A DNA stretch of 64,000 nucleotides, taken from Chryseobacterium carnipullorum (lineage in GTDB: Bacteria > Bacteroidota > Bacteroidia > Flavobacteriales > Weeksellaceae). The stretch lies in the NCBI RefSeq assembly GCF_900142785.1, contig NZ_FRCD01000003.1, positions 282,520 through 346,519 on the forward strand, in the 5' to 3' direction. Positions 1 through 9,222 of the stretch are shown here, piece after piece (position 1 is the stretch's first letter; every line of letters starts with the position of its first letter). Position numbers and translations under genes: made by a program. The notes beneath the pieces are model-generated. The model saw only the letters and a list, made by a program, of their open reading frames with translations. It ran no database searches and was not told where the DNA came from.

Positions 1-2185
1 CATTCAAATTAGCCGTCCAGCCGAATTTTCCTGAATCAAATATTTTATAGGACAGAGAAGATTCAAAACCTGTATTTTGTATTTTTCCAGCGTTTACATA
101 ATAGGAACCGGATGGCAAACCTCCTAAATTAGAGGAGATCGTAACTGGCAGAAGCTGGTTGGTAGCTTTTGAATTGTAATAGGTAATATCAAAATTCAAT
201 CGGTTTTTAAACAATCTTAATTCAGTCCCCACTTCAAAAGTCTTATTGAGCTCCGGTTTTACAAACAATTCACTAAAAGCAGGATCTGTCACGAGTGAAT
301 ATTTAGGATATAAAATTTGACCAGCATCCACAATATATCCGTAAGCAGTATTATATGGAGTTGTTGCAGTTGTCAAATTGGCGGGTAGTCCCAATCCTAC
401 GGTAGCATAAGATCCTCTGATTTTCCAAAAATTAATAGTTTCAGGCAGTTTAAAGATGGAGGATAAGACAGCATTAACCCCTACAGATTCATAATCGTAT
501 CCATTAGTTCCTGTAAAAGCCAATGTAGAATCCCAATCATTTCTAAAGGTCATATCTACATAAAACATATTCTTATACCCCAAAGATGCACTTGCAAAAA
601 CAGACTGTATTTGTTTTTTAGTACTGTAATTTATATGATGAAACCCATCTCCTACGCTCCGGTCTACATTCCATTGAAGGTTACTGACTGTAAATAAATT
701 CGGAGCTGACAAGTAGGCATTATCAATTTCTGTAACTGTATTTCTTGAAGTATTGATACTTCCACCAACTGTAAAATCCAGTGAAATATCTTCGCTCAGT
801 TTCGGACTTCCTACCAATAAGACATCCCCATAAGTAGAAGAGTTTTCATATTTGTTTTGAAGAAGCCTTCCATTAATTCCGCTACTCGTTATAAGATTTG
901 GATCTGAATAGGCTGAGACTCCTCTTTGGCTATCCGTCACATTCCAGCTATAATTCCCTCTTACCCTTGCAGATAACCAAGGATTAATCTGATAGGCAAG
1001 AGATAAAGCGCTATACGTATTTTTGTTATTAACCGTAACTTTATTTCTGTTTAATATCCAATAAGGGTTTTGCGTTGCAGGATTTCCGTTGAATTTTCCA
1101 TCTGGTCCTATCGCCCACCAGTTTTGAGCAGGTAACAATCTCGTTTTGTCGATATAAGAATAGTTACTATTATTATACTGATCAAAATCTACTCCTCTTG
1201 GCAACCAATATAAACTGACTAAAGGTGAAAAAGAAACACCGGGAGTCTGTCTGTTGACACTGTTCTGTAACGAACCAATAAAATTAGCATCCAACGTTAA
1301 TTTATCATTCAGATATTTGCTGGAATTTCTAAAAGAAACATTGTATTGATCAAAATAAGAAGAAGGTACAATCCCTTTATTTGTAGTATTTCCTATAGAG
1401 AAATAATTTGTTGATTTTTCTGTTCCTGACTGGAAAGAAAGGCTATTAACCCATGTCGTTCCATTTTGCAGGAAATCTTTCAAGTGATCCTTAGAAGCGC
1501 CTTTTGCCCCCCAGCTTTCATTGGAAACACCCGGCGTTTGGCCAGACACTGCAGGATCATAAGAAAGATAGCTATGTTGCAGCTTGGGAAGACTATATGC
1601 CTGATCTACCGTCAGACTGGTATTGTAAGTGATAGAGCTTTTCCCTAATTTTCCTTTTTTAGTTGTAATCAGTATAACCCCATTACCACCCATAGAGCCA
1701 TAAAGAGCAGAAGCAGAAGCCCCTTTTAAGAAGTTCATGCTTTCAATATCATCCGGATTGATGGAGCTTAAAACGTCTCCTGCATCAGGCATTGTAGAAT
1801 ACTGGCTGGCCTCGGGAGCTTTGCCAACCCCGTTTATAATAGGTATACCGTCTATTACATATAGCGGCTGACTGCTGTTGGCTGATTTATTCCCTCTCAT
1901 TAAAACCCTCACCGAACTTCCCACCCCGTTAGTTCTATTGATCTGTACGTTGGAAACTTTTCCACTGATAGAATTTAAAAAATTGGGAGTTTTCACTGCT
2001 GTAAGTTCGTCTCCACCGATCTGCTGGCTTGAATACGTTAAAGAACGGGCCTGCCTTTTTATTCCTAAAGAGGTTACAACCACCTCTTCGATTTTGGTTG
2101 TATTAGCAGTATCTGCCTTTTTAGTTTCCTGTGCGTAAGCAGACAAAGAAAAAACTAATAAAACCGGTATAACAGTTTTTCTCAT
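1..2185 (-). CDS. SusC/RagA-family TonB-dependent receptor (C-terminus beyond window)
   Basis: Outer-membrane TonB-dependent transporter, presumably taking up oligosaccharide, peptide or a similar ligand with a SusD partner that would lie beyond the left edge. About 728 codons are present and the 3' end is cut. It starts with a signal peptide (MRKTVIPVLLVFSLSAYAQ), then a TonB-box-like stretch (IEEVVVTSLGIKRQ) at about residues 32-45. The plug domain follows (NRTNGVGSSVRVLMRGN, YVIDGIPI, ASALYGSMGGNGVILITTKKG), then a long beta-barrel rich in aromatic and Asn residues. The N-terminal carboxypeptidase-regulatory-like domain common in SusC proteins is absent: the signal peptide runs almost straight into the TonB box. 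A -7 box lies about 150 nt upstream (2340-2347). Family assignment is secure; the substrate is unknown. Confidence 0.93.
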   Translation of the reverse strand, partial: MRKTVIPVLLVFSLSAYAQETKKADTANTTKIEEVVVTSLGIKRQARSLTYSSQQIGGDELTAVKTPNFLNSISGKVSNVQINRTNGVGSSVRVLMRGNKSANSSQPLYVIDGIPIINGVGKAPEASQYSTMPDAGDVLSSINPDDIESMNFLKGASASALYGSMGGNGVILITTKKGKLGKSSITYNTSLTVDQAYSLPKLQHSYLSYDPAVSGQTPGVSNESWGAKGASKDHLKDFLQNGTTWVNSLSFQSGTEKSTNYFSIGNTTNKGIVPSSYFDQYNVSFRNSSKYLNDKLTLDANFIGSLQNSVNRQTPGVSFSPLVSLYWLPRGVDFDQYNNSNYSYIDKTRLLPAQNWWAIGPDGKFNGNPATQNPYWILNRNKVTVNNKNTYSALSLAYQINPWLSARVRGNYSWNVTDSQRGVSAYSDPNLITSSGINGRLLQNKYENSSTYGDVLLVGSPKLSEDISLDFTVGGSINTSRNTVTEIDNAYLSAPNLFTVSNLQWNVDRSVGDGFHHINYSTKKQIQSVFASASLGYKNMFYVDMTFRNDWDSTLAFTGTNGYDYESVGVNAVLSSIFKLPETINFWKIRGSYATVGLGLPANLTTATTPYNTAYGYIVDAGQILYPKYSLVTDPAFSELFVKPELNKTFEVGTELRLFKNRLNFDITYYNSKATNQLLPVTISSNLGGLPSGSYYVNAGKIQNTGFESSLSYKIFDSGKFGWTANLN

Positions 2186-2535
2186 AAGGTTTAGTTTTAT
2201 TAAGATTTATTTAAGAATCAATTCCATCACTTTATATATTATTTACCATATAAAATAAGATGAATCTTCTTCTTTCTTCAACATTATGTTCCATATGCAT
2301 TAAATAATTAAAGTTTTGTTAAGATTTAATTCATATTAGCAAATCTAAATTTTGTTCACAGCCTGATATAATGCTATTTTATCATAAAACGATATTATTT
2401 TTTCAGGTCTTTTTTAGATACCAGATTTACCCTCTGATTTGCAGCATAGTACATCCATTTCAAACTTTTGTTTTTTGCATGATTTACCTGCTGTTTTTTT
2501 AACACTTTTTGACTAAAAAGCATCTGTCCCCCATC
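2186..2535. other. AT-rich intergenic region upstream of the SusC-type gene
   Basis: No gene is supported here. A 61-codon frame on the minus strand (2395-2580) runs into the terminator hairpin of the neighbouring AraC gene and has no family character, so I treat it as noise. The region holds the candidate SusC promoter and is otherwise plain AT-rich sequence. Confidence 0.6.
2340..2347 (-). promoter_or_regulatory. Candidate -7 box (TAGATTTG) for the SusC-type gene
   Basis: Reverse complement reads TAGATTTG, matching the flavobacterial TAnnTTTG -7 element. No clear TTG -33 element lies at the expected distance, so the call is tentative. It would give a leader of about 145 nt. Confidence 0.4.
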
Positions 2536-2566
2536 AAAAAAAGATCCGGATAGAGGTATCCGGATC
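2536..2566 (-). terminator. Rho-independent terminator of the minus-strand AraC gene
   Basis: Perfect 10-bp stem GATCCGGATA/TATCCGGATC with loop GAGG at 2543-2566. On the minus strand it is followed by seven U (A7 at 2536-2542). It lies 39 nt past the AraC stop codon. Confidence 0.9.
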
Positions 2567-2604
2567 TTGGGTATATACAATGTATTTCGTTAATTTAAAA
2601 TAGG

Positions 2605-3483
2605 TTACTCAATTTTTTTCACCCCCTTAAAAAGTTCTTTAAATTCAGTAGGAGTTGTTTTTTTAATAGATTTAAAAACTTTATTGAAATTGGCTATATT
2701 ATTAAATCCAGCCTCAAAAGCGGTCTCAAAAACGGTAAGATTTTTCTCCATTAACCACCGAGCAGCATAGCTGATTCTGATTTCATTCAGATAATTCACA
2801 AAAGTTTTACCGGTTCTTTTTTTAATAAATCTGTTGAAGGTGACACTGCTCATATTGATCAGCGAAGCAGCATCATGGAGTGTTATTTTATTTTCAAAAT
2901 TCTTATGGACAAAGTCATGAACAATCTTCATCCTGTCATTATCAGCGAAGGTTTCAAGTTCTATACTATAGGATGACAATACGGTTTTATCTTCTGCAAT
3001 GGCCAATTCATTGAGAATTTTCATGATCTCGATAAAAGATTCAAAGCTGTTCATTTTTGATAAATTGAGAAAGGATTCTTTCACTTTTTCAGCGGTTTCC
3101 TGCGAAAATAAGATTCCCCGAATTGAGTCTTTCATGAGGTTGCTGATCGGTTTCAGAATATTTTTATCCATCATAGACTGATTAAAAAAATCCTGATTGA
3201 ACTGTACTGTGATCTCATGGGTCTTGCGGTTTTTGCACTTGTGGTTGGCCCAGCAGTGTGGTAAATTGGGACCTACCAGTACCAGTTCGATGTCGCCGAT
3301 CTCTCCTGTATGGTCACCGATCATACGCCGGTATCCCTTTCCTTTGATGATAAAATTGATCTCAATCTCCGGATGATAATGATAAGGGAAATCAAAGGAG
3401 GCTTTTATCCTGTCAAATACAAGAAAACTGTCCTCAGGAGATAACGGGGTGATTTCTCTCAAAATATTTTCTAGCTTGCTCAT
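2605..3483 (-). CDS. AraC-family transcriptional regulator with N-terminal cupin
   Basis: Cytoplasmic DNA-binding regulator of 292 residues. The N-terminal half is a cupin-like sensing domain (DFPYHYHPEIEINFIIKGKG, then GDIELVLVGPNLPHCW). The C-terminal 100 residues are a double helix-turn-helix AraC domain (ITLHDAASLINMSSVTFNRF and the second helix pair ETAFEAGFNNIANFNKVFK). ATG start at 3483 with no in-frame alternative needed. It is divergent from a second AraC gene at 3739 and upstream of the SusC-type gene on the same strand, separated from it by a terminator. It may respond to the nutrient taken up by that receptor, but nothing in the sequence proves this. Confidence 0.88.
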   Translation of the reverse strand: MSKLENILREITPLSPEDSFLVFDRIKASFDFPYHYHPEIEINFIIKGKGYRRMIGDHTGEIGDIELVLVGPNLPHCWANHKCKNRKTHEITVQFNQDFFNQSMMDKNILKPISNLMKDSIRGILFSQETAEKVKESFLNLSKMNSFESFIEIMKILNELAIAEDKTVLSSYSIELETFADNDRMKIVHDFVHKNFENKITLHDAASLINMSSVTFNRFIKKRTGKTFVNYLNEIRISYAARWLMEKNLTVFETAFEAGFNNIANFNKVFKSIKKTTPTEFKELFKGVKKIE

Positions 3484-3738
3484 TTAATCTTTGAAGAAGT
3501 TAAAGTTATCATTCAATACAGTACTTTTTACAAAATTGATAAAAAACTAATCAACTAATATATAATTTTTATTTTTTCTCTGTTTTTAATTAAAAAAGTG
3601 AAACAAAAATTGAACATCGCCCCTATAATGGATAATAGAAACCTTATGAATCCTCTAAAATAATGCGTATAAAAACAGGTTTCATTTATTAATACTCGTA
3701 AAACCTTCTTTTTTGTATCTTTAGACTAAAGTAATTGT

Positions 3739-4605
3739 ATGCAGAAGCAGCTTATTTTTGAAGATCACTATAAAAAACTTGGCCTTGAAATATTCTCCGA
3801 AGACAATTTGGGGATCATCAACGGAAATCAATTCAGATATGACATTAAAATTCTTTTCATTCCGGAAGGCTATGCACTTACCGTAGATTTTAATCATTAT
3901 AAAATCTCAAAACCCTCCCTGTTCTTTCTTACCAGCCAGCACCTGAAGATAGAAATAGGAAAAGAGAAAGCTACACTGCTCTATTATAACCGTGATTTCT
4001 ACTGTATTCAGATTCATGATAAAGAAGTAGCATGCGACGGACTTCTTTTTCACAATGTATTTGAAATTCCTTTTGTAGAGCTTAATGATACAGAAAGTTC
4101 TGACATTAAAAATTTATTTCAACATATAAAAAATGAACTAGAATGGAAAGATTCTTCTGCTGAGGAAATGATCAGAACCTATGTAAAACAGATCATCATC
4201 CGGGCTACCAGAAACTGGAAAAAGCAGCATCTTAATAATGACACCATCAAAATTCCCGGCAGCGAGCTGGATGTTTTCAGGGACTTCAGCAGGTATCTGG
4301 AAATTCATTTCAGAGAGAAGCACAATGTGGCAGATTATGCAGAGCTTCTCCATATCGCTCCGAAAACATTAACGCATAAATTTAAAAACCTAAATATAGA
4401 CTCCCCGAATCAGTTGATTATCAACAGAATTTTACTGGAAGCGAAAAGGCTTCTTTTCTACACCGATAAACCCGTTAAAGAAATTGCCTACGATCTTGGC
4501 TATGAAGATCCTGCCTATTTCAACCGGCTTTTCACCAACAAAACAGGAAACACACCATCAAATTTTAAGAAAAACTACTCATCGGGAAAAAAGTACAACA
4601 TTTAA
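3739..4605 (+). CDS. AraC-family transcriptional regulator
   Basis: 288-residue regulator with an unassigned N-terminal domain of about 180 residues and a C-terminal AraC helix-turn-helix domain at about 190-285 (VADYAELLHIAPKTLTHKFK; then PVKEIAYDLGYEDPAYFNRLF and TGNTPSNFKK, the conserved ends of the family). It is transcribed divergently from the AraC gene at 2605-3483 across a 255-bp AT-rich gap. It ends 87 nt before the osmC-like gene, which has its own promoter. Target unknown; control of osmC is possible but only by proximity. Confidence 0.88.
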   Translation: MQKQLIFEDHYKKLGLEIFSEDNLGIINGNQFRYDIKILFIPEGYALTVDFNHYKISKPSLFFLTSQHLKIEIGKEKATLLYYNRDFYCIQIHDKEVACDGLLFHNVFEIPFVELNDTESSDIKNLFQHIKNELEWKDSSAEEMIRTYVKQIIIRATRNWKKQHLNNDTIKIPGSELDVFRDFSRYLEIHFREKHNVADYAELLHIAPKTLTHKFKNLNIDSPNQLIINRILLEAKRLLFYTDKPVKEIAYDLGYEDPAYFNRLFTNKTGNTPSNFKKNYSSGKKYNI

Positions 4606-4618
4606 GTCTTTTTATCTA

Positions 4619-4649
4619 TTGAATCCGGCTTACAGCCACCCTATATTTG
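4619..4649 (+). promoter_or_regulatory. Flavobacterial promoter of the osmC-like gene
   Basis: TTG at 4619-4621, a 20-nt spacer, then TATATTTG at 4642-4649. This fits the Bacteroidetes -33/-7 consensus (TTG, about 17-23 nt, TAnnTTTG). The start codon follows 43 nt later. Confidence 0.75.
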
Positions 4650-4692
4650 TATCATCAAAATCAATATATTAAAACAACAAAAAGCAAACATT

Positions 4693-5112
4693 ATGAAACG
4701 TAACGCAACAGCCGTTTGGAACGGTAACATCAAAGAAGGTAACGGACATCTAACGACCCAAAGTACAACTTTAAACGAAACTCAGTATTCTTTCAACAGC
4801 CGTTTTGCTGACGGGGTGGGAACGAACCCTGAAGAATTGCTTGCCGCAGCCCACGCAGGATGTTTTACCATGAAGCTAAGTGCAGAACTTTCTCAGGCAG
4901 GTTTTACACCTGAAGAGCTAAAAACAACTTCTGTGATTACTCTTGATCCAAGCCTTGGAAAGATCACAAAATCTGAACTGACTTTAACGGCAAAAGTTCC
5001 GGGACTTTCAGAAGAAGATTTTCAAAAATATGCTAAAATAGCTGAAGAAGGTTGCCCGGTAAGTGCAGCTTTCAATTTTGAGATTACTTTGAATGCTACT
5101 CTAGCTCAATAA
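4693..5112 (+). CDS. osmC: OsmC-family peroxiredoxin
   Basis: Thiol peroxidase of 139 residues that reduces organic hydroperoxides in the cytoplasm. The two conserved cysteines are present: Cys57 in [10 protein letters not shown] and Cys121 in [10 protein letters not shown]. The length matches the OsmC branch rather than Ohr. ATG start at 4693, preceded by a well-formed flavobacterial promoter. It is likely monocistronic: the next gene is more than 500 nt away and has its own control. Whether it is the osmotically inducible OsmC or a close paralogue cannot be settled from sequence alone. Confidence 0.9.
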   Translation: MKRNATAVWNGNIKEGNGHLTTQSTTLNETQYSFNSRFADGVGTNPEELLAAAHAGCFTMKLSAELSQAGFTPEELKTTSVITLDPSLGKITKSELTLTAKVPGLSEEDFQKYAKIAEEGCPVSAAFNFEITLNATLAQ

Positions 5113-5132
5113 TATTCAAACTCATTTTTTCG

Positions 5133-5262
5133 AAACCATTAAGGCTTTTTAAGGAATGAAGGAAAGTTAAGAAAATATCAAATGATATTTTGAGGCAGCG
5201 CACCTTATAACCGCCCGCGGATTCTTAATTCTTCTTCTGTGCTTAAAAATTCTTAATGGTTT
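5133..5262. repeat. MITE-like intergenic element with imperfect terminal inverted repeats
   Basis: Left end AAACCATTAAGGCTTTTT (from 5133) is mirrored by AAAAATTCTTAATGGTTT (to 5262), about 18 of 21 positions matching. The interior has a small palindrome AATATCA/TGATATT (5177-5192). No ORF lies inside. The layout resembles short non-coding repeats scattered between genes in flavobacteria; only one copy of this type is in the window. The rest of the gap (5263-5582) shows nothing I can name. Confidence 0.55.
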
Positions 5263-5582
5263 TAAATTTTATATTCCGCACATCAAGCAGATTTCCCCAG
5301 CGAAATAAAGAAAATTAAAGATTCTAAAAACATTAAGTGTATTGATTAACTACAATCCATAAAATTTTTAATTATTAAAAACTTTAGTTCTAAAACTTTT
5401 ACCATCCTGAAAAAAGGAAGACCAAATCAGTAGAAAATCAGAGATTTTCATAAGAACTTAAGTGGACTTCTGCCTACTGCATTTACCTTAAAATAACTAA
5501 AGTGTTTCAATATGCTTTTGTGACCTTTGTGCTCATAGATTAGACATACATCATGATGAAGGCAAGCAATGATTTCAAAATA

Positions 5583-5607
5583 AAATATACCAATCGGTAT
5601 ATTTTTG
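5583..5607 (+). promoter_or_regulatory. TetR operator overlapping the promoter of the acyl-metabolism operon
   Basis: Perfect 9-bp inverted repeat AAATATACC-AATC-GGTATATTT (5583-5604). This is the ACC-N4-GGT form typical of TetR-family operators. It overlaps a -7-like box TATTTTTG (5600-5607), and a second, TATATTTG, lies at 5608-5615. The tetR start codon is at 5636, so the operon is probably autorepressed. Confidence 0.8.
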
Positions 5608-5635
5608 TATATTTGTATTGAAATTAAATACTTAA

Positions 5636-6241
5636 ATGTCAAAAGCAGAAAAGACCAAACAGTTTATCATTGAAAAAACAGCTTCTTTATTTAATACGAA
5701 GGGCTATTTGTCTACGTCTTTGTCTGATATCACAGAGGTAACAGGTTTAACGAAAGGCAGTATCTACGGAAATTTCGAAAATAAGGATGAAGTAGCTCTT
5801 GAAGTATATAAATATAATTCAAACCTTCTAGCCAAAAATATGGCCCGCTCTCTAGGGGAAGAATTTCCTTCTACGATTGATAAACTTAACGCTTTTGTTA
5901 ATTTTTACCGTAAAAACTGGAAAGCGGTATTTGAAAACGGGGGGTGTCCTCTGATGAATGCTGCCACTGAAGCCGATGATACTTTTCCCAGCCTGAAAAA
6001 ACAGGTCACCCGATCGTTTGAAATTTGGATAAAAAAAATAGCAAATGTGATTGCAGACGGTCAGCAAAACGGAGAAATACATCCAAAGATCAATGCTGAT
6101 GAGTACGGATCTCTGTTTATTATGATGATTGAAGGCGGAATATTACTGTCCAAAACAACAGAAGAGGAAAAATATTTACATATGGCTTTGGACAGAATCG
6201 TATTCATGATCGATAAAGAATTAAAAATACTTCCCTCATAA
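5636..6241 (+). CDS. TetR-family transcriptional repressor of the downstream acyl operon
   Basis: 201 residues. The N-terminal TetR helix-turn-helix lies at about residues 8-55 (EKTASLFNTKGYLSTSLSDI, then TGLTKGSIYGNFENKDEVAL). The C-terminal ligand domain contains GGCPLMNAATEADD, a pattern common in TetR proteins near acyl or alkene metabolism genes. ATG at 5636 lies just after a palindromic operator. The thiolase gene starts 10 nt after its stop, so repressor and enzymes form one operon. The likely effector is an acyl-CoA or fatty acid, inferred from the neighbours. Confidence 0.9.
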   Translation: MSKAEKTKQFIIEKTASLFNTKGYLSTSLSDITEVTGLTKGSIYGNFENKDEVALEVYKYNSNLLAKNMARSLGEEFPSTIDKLNAFVNFYRKNWKAVFENGGCPLMNAATEADDTFPSLKKQVTRSFEIWIKKIANVIADGQQNGEIHPKINADEYGSLFIMMIEGGILLSKTTEEEKYLHMALDRIVFMIDKELKILPS

Positions 6242-6251
6242 ATTTTTCACT

Positions 6252-7520
6252 ATGGAAACAAAAAAAGTGGCTATCGTAGGATACAGCAGAATTCCTTTCG
6301 CAAGAATCAATACAGCCTATGCAGACCTGGATAATCAGGAACTTTTGGAAGCTGCACTGAACGGACTGATCAACAAATACCATCTACAGGGAAAACTTCT
6401 TGGTGAAGTAGCCGGTGGCGCGGTAATTAAACATATCTCTGAAAGCAACCTCATCAGGGAATCTGTGATGAATACGGCACTGGATCCTGCTACGCCTGCC
6501 TGTGATCTTCAACAAGCCTGTGATACTGGAATTGAAGCTGCAGTCTATATTGGAAATAAAATTGCATTGGGACAAATTGAAAGTGGTATTGCCTGTGGCG
6601 TGGAAGCCATGAGCAATATCCCTTTTGAGTCTGCGCCAAGATTAAGAAAAGCCCTGTTAAAAGCCAATAAGGAAAAATCAGTATTGGGAAAACTAAAACA
6701 GTTGCTGACTCCACAACTGAAAGACTGGATGCCTATTCCTTATAAAGGACAGGAACCGAAAACGGGTCTGGTCATGGGCGGACATACGGAAATCACGGCA
6801 AAATACTATCAGATATCGCGTGAAGAGCAGGATCAACTGGCGCTAAAAAGTCATCAGAATATGGCCAAAGCTTATGACGAAGGTTTTTTTGATGATATGA
6901 TTATTCCTGCATTCGGTTTGGATAAAGACAATAATCTTCGCCGCGATACCAGTATTGAAAAGCTTTCGCAGCTAAAACCGGCTTTTGATAAAGAGAACGG
7001 AACTTTGACCGCTGGAAATTCTACCCCTTTTACCGATGGTGCGTCAGCAGTTTTGATGGGAAGTGAAGAATGGGCCAAAGCCAACGGACTTCCTATTCTG
7101 GCGTATGTCACCTTTTCAGAAGTAGCGGGAATTGAATATGTGGAAAATAAACATAACCTGCTTCTCGCCCCCGTTTTCGCCGCAGACAGAATGCTCAGAA
7201 AAGCAGGAATGAGCCTTGAAGATTTTGATTATTATGAAATTCATGAAGCATTTGCCGCTCAGGTTCTTGCCACCATCAAAATCTGGGAAAATGATGATCT
7301 GGCGAAAAAATTTGGTTTGGAAAAAGCACTGGGAAAAATCAACAGAGATAAGCTGAATGTAAAAGGCGGAAGTCTCGCAGTAGCCCACCCGTTTGCCGCA
7401 ACAGGCGGTAGAATTATTGGCACGCTGGCGAAACTGCTCCATGAAAAAGGAAGCGGAAAAGGGTTCATTTCTATTTGTGCCGCCCGTGGACAGGGGGTAA
7501 CGATGATTTTAGAAAAATAA
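6252..7520 (+). CDS. Acetyl-CoA C-acyltransferase (thiolase)
   Basis: Thiolase of 422 residues catalysing CoA-dependent cleavage or condensation of beta-ketoacyl-CoA. Catalytic residues are visible: the nucleophile Cys90 (LQQACDTG), His379 in VAHPFAATGGR and Cys409 in ISICAARGQG, plus YEIHEAFAAQ. The closest recognised type is the FadI/FadA-like long thiolase, usually about 430 residues. It is second in the tetR-thiolase-thioesterase-FabF operon (10-nt spacings), so it may act with those enzymes on a dedicated acyl substrate. Direction of the reaction is not decidable here. Confidence 0.92.
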   Translation: METKKVAIVGYSRIPFARINTAYADLDNQELLEAALNGLINKYHLQGKLLGEVAGGAVIKHISESNLIRESVMNTALDPATPACDLQQACDTGIEAAVYIGNKIALGQIESGIACGVEAMSNIPFESAPRLRKALLKANKEKSVLGKLKQLLTPQLKDWMPIPYKGQEPKTGLVMGGHTEITAKYYQISREEQDQLALKSHQNMAKAYDEGFFDDMIIPAFGLDKDNNLRRDTSIEKLSQLKPAFDKENGTLTAGNSTPFTDGASAVLMGSEEWAKANGLPILAYVTFSEVAGIEYVENKHNLLLAPVFAADRMLRKAGMSLEDFDYYEIHEAFAAQVLATIKIWENDDLAKKFGLEKALGKINRDKLNVKGGSLAVAHPFAATGGRIIGTLAKLLHEKGSGKGFISICAARGQGVTMILEK

Positions 7521-7530
7521 AACAGAAAAT

Positions 7531-7956
7531 ATGGACAGATTAGCACAACTACAGCAATTCATCGGAAAGGAATTTGACCAGTCACCATCCCCTTTCATGA
7601 AATGGCTCAATCCGATTGTTCTTTCTGTAGAAGAAGGACATCTAGAGTTTCAATATACCGTAAGACCGGAATGGTTGAATCCTATTGGAAATCTTCATGG
7701 CGGGGTAACAGCAGCCATCGTTGACGATATCATAGGAGCCACCATGTTCTCACTGAACGAAAATTCTTTCATAACAACCATCAATAATGTGATCGATTAT
7801 TTTTCAACTGCAAAAGAAAATGATAATATTGTAGCCGAAACGAAAATTATAAAAAGAGGGCGGCAGTTTGTCAATGCGCAATGCGAAATATGGAACGCAG
7901 ACAAAACAAGACTGATTGCCAGAGGAACCTCTAATCTATTCAAAATTAATAACTAG
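7531..7956 (+). CDS. Hotdog-fold PaaI-family thioesterase
   Basis: 141-residue single hotdog domain. The signature LNPIGNLHGGVTAAIVDDIIG (about residues 49-69) matches the PaaI/YbgC-like acyl-CoA thioesterases, with the conserved HGG and the acidic residue on the following helix. It sits 10 nt after the thiolase and 2 nt before the FabF-like gene. It probably releases or edits acyl groups made or used by those enzymes. Substrate chain length is unknown. Confidence 0.88.
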   Translation: MDRLAQLQQFIGKEFDQSPSPFMKWLNPIVLSVEEGHLEFQYTVRPEWLNPIGNLHGGVTAAIVDDIIGATMFSLNENSFITTINNVIDYFSTAKENDNIVAETKIIKRGRQFVNAQCEIWNADKTRLIARGTSNLFKINN

Positions 7957-7958
7957 AT

Positions 7959-9200
7959 ATGAAAAGAGTTGTCATTACAGGACTGGGCGCGGTGACGCCT
8001 TTGGGGAACAATGTCGAAGATTTTTGGCAAAATAGCATTAACGGTGTCAGCGGAGCAGGTTTAATTACCCATTTTGATTCAGAAAAATTTAAAGTGCACT
8101 TCGCCTGTGAAGTGAAAAACTTTGATTCGAAAGTTTATCTGACCCACAACGAAATAAAAAGAAGCGATCTGTTTTCACAATATGCAATGTATGCTTCTAC
8201 TGAAGCTATTCAGGATTCTGGACTGGAGCTGGAAAAAATGGACCCGTTTGATACCGGCGTAATCTGGGGTACTGGTCAGGGAGGAATGCTCACCTTCGAA
8301 ACTGAGGTGATGAATTTTTCACATGGTGACGGAACTCCCAAATTCAATCCATTCTTTGTCCCTAAATTTATCGCCAATATGGCTTCAGGAATGATTTCCA
8401 TGAAGTTTGGGCTTCAGGGAATCAATTATACTACTATTTCAGCGTGTGCAACAGGAAATACAGCATTGATGGATGCCTTCAATTATATCCGCCTTGGAAA
8501 AGCAAAAGTCATTATCAGCGGTGGTTCTGAAGCAGCAATCACTCCGGCTTCTGTGGGTGGTTTCTCCATTATGAAAGCAATGTCTACGAGAAATGATGAT
8601 TTTGCAACTGCAAGCCGTCCTTATGATGCAGACAGAGATGGTTTTGTAATGGGTGAAGGTGCCGGTGCTCTGATCCTTGAAGAGTATGAGCATGCCAAAG
8701 CAAGAGGTGCAAAAATTTATGCTGAACTTGGTGGCGCTGCAATGACTGCTGATGCCTATCATATGACAGCACCTCATCCGGACGGAGTGAGTGCCATTAA
8801 AGCCATGCAGCTGGCAATGAAAGAAGCAGGAGCCAATATGGAAGATATTGATTATCTAAATCCTCACGCCACCTCTACTCCACTTGGAGATCTGGTAGAA
8901 TTAAAAGCCATCAGTTCAATATTCAGAGGAAGCAAGAACCTTGATATCAGTGCTACAAAATCTATGACAGGACATTTATTGGGGGCTGCCGGAGCTGCAG
9001 AAGCCATCCTTTCGATCAAAGCTATAGAAAAAGGAATTATTCCTCCAACGATCAATCTGCATAATATCGATGAAAACATCCCTAAAGATGTGAATATCAT
9101 TTTTGGAGAAGCCAAAGAAAAGGAGATCAATTTCGCATTAAGTAATGCCTTTGGATTCGGAGGACATAATGCTACTTTGGTTTTTAAAAAGTTTAAATAA
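7959..9200 (+). CDS. Beta-ketoacyl-ACP synthase II (FabF-like)
   Basis: 413-residue condensing enzyme. The Cys-His-His triad is complete: Cys163 (TISACATGN), His303 (LNPHATSTPLGD) and His339 (TGHLLGAAGA), with Lys334 in SATKSMTG. The first histidine motif reads NPHATS rather than the usual NAHGTS, a small departure from housekeeping FabF. It is last in an operon with thiolase and thioesterase rather than beside acpP, so a specialised role is plausible. A strong terminator follows at 9223. Confidence 0.9.
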   Translation: MKRVVITGLGAVTPLGNNVEDFWQNSINGVSGAGLITHFDSEKFKVHFACEVKNFDSKVYLTHNEIKRSDLFSQYAMYASTEAIQDSGLELEKMDPFDTGVIWGTGQGGMLTFETEVMNFSHGDGTPKFNPFFVPKFIANMASGMISMKFGLQGINYTTISACATGNTALMDAFNYIRLGKAKVIISGGSEAAITPASVGGFSIMKAMSTRNDDFATASRPYDADRDGFVMGEGAGALILEEYEHAKARGAKIYAELGGAAMTADAYHMTAPHPDGVSAIKAMQLAMKEAGANMEDIDYLNPHATSTPLGDLVELKAISSIFRGSKNLDISATKSMTGHLLGAAGAAEAILSIKAIEKGIIPPTINLHNIDENIPKDVNIIFGEAKEKEINFALSNAFGFGGHNATLVFKKFK

Positions 9201-9222
9201 TCTTTAATGATTCAATAATTCA

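Noticed and set aside
2395..2580. 61-codon minus-strand frame
   Set aside because: It reads through a clear terminator hairpin and has no protein-family character.
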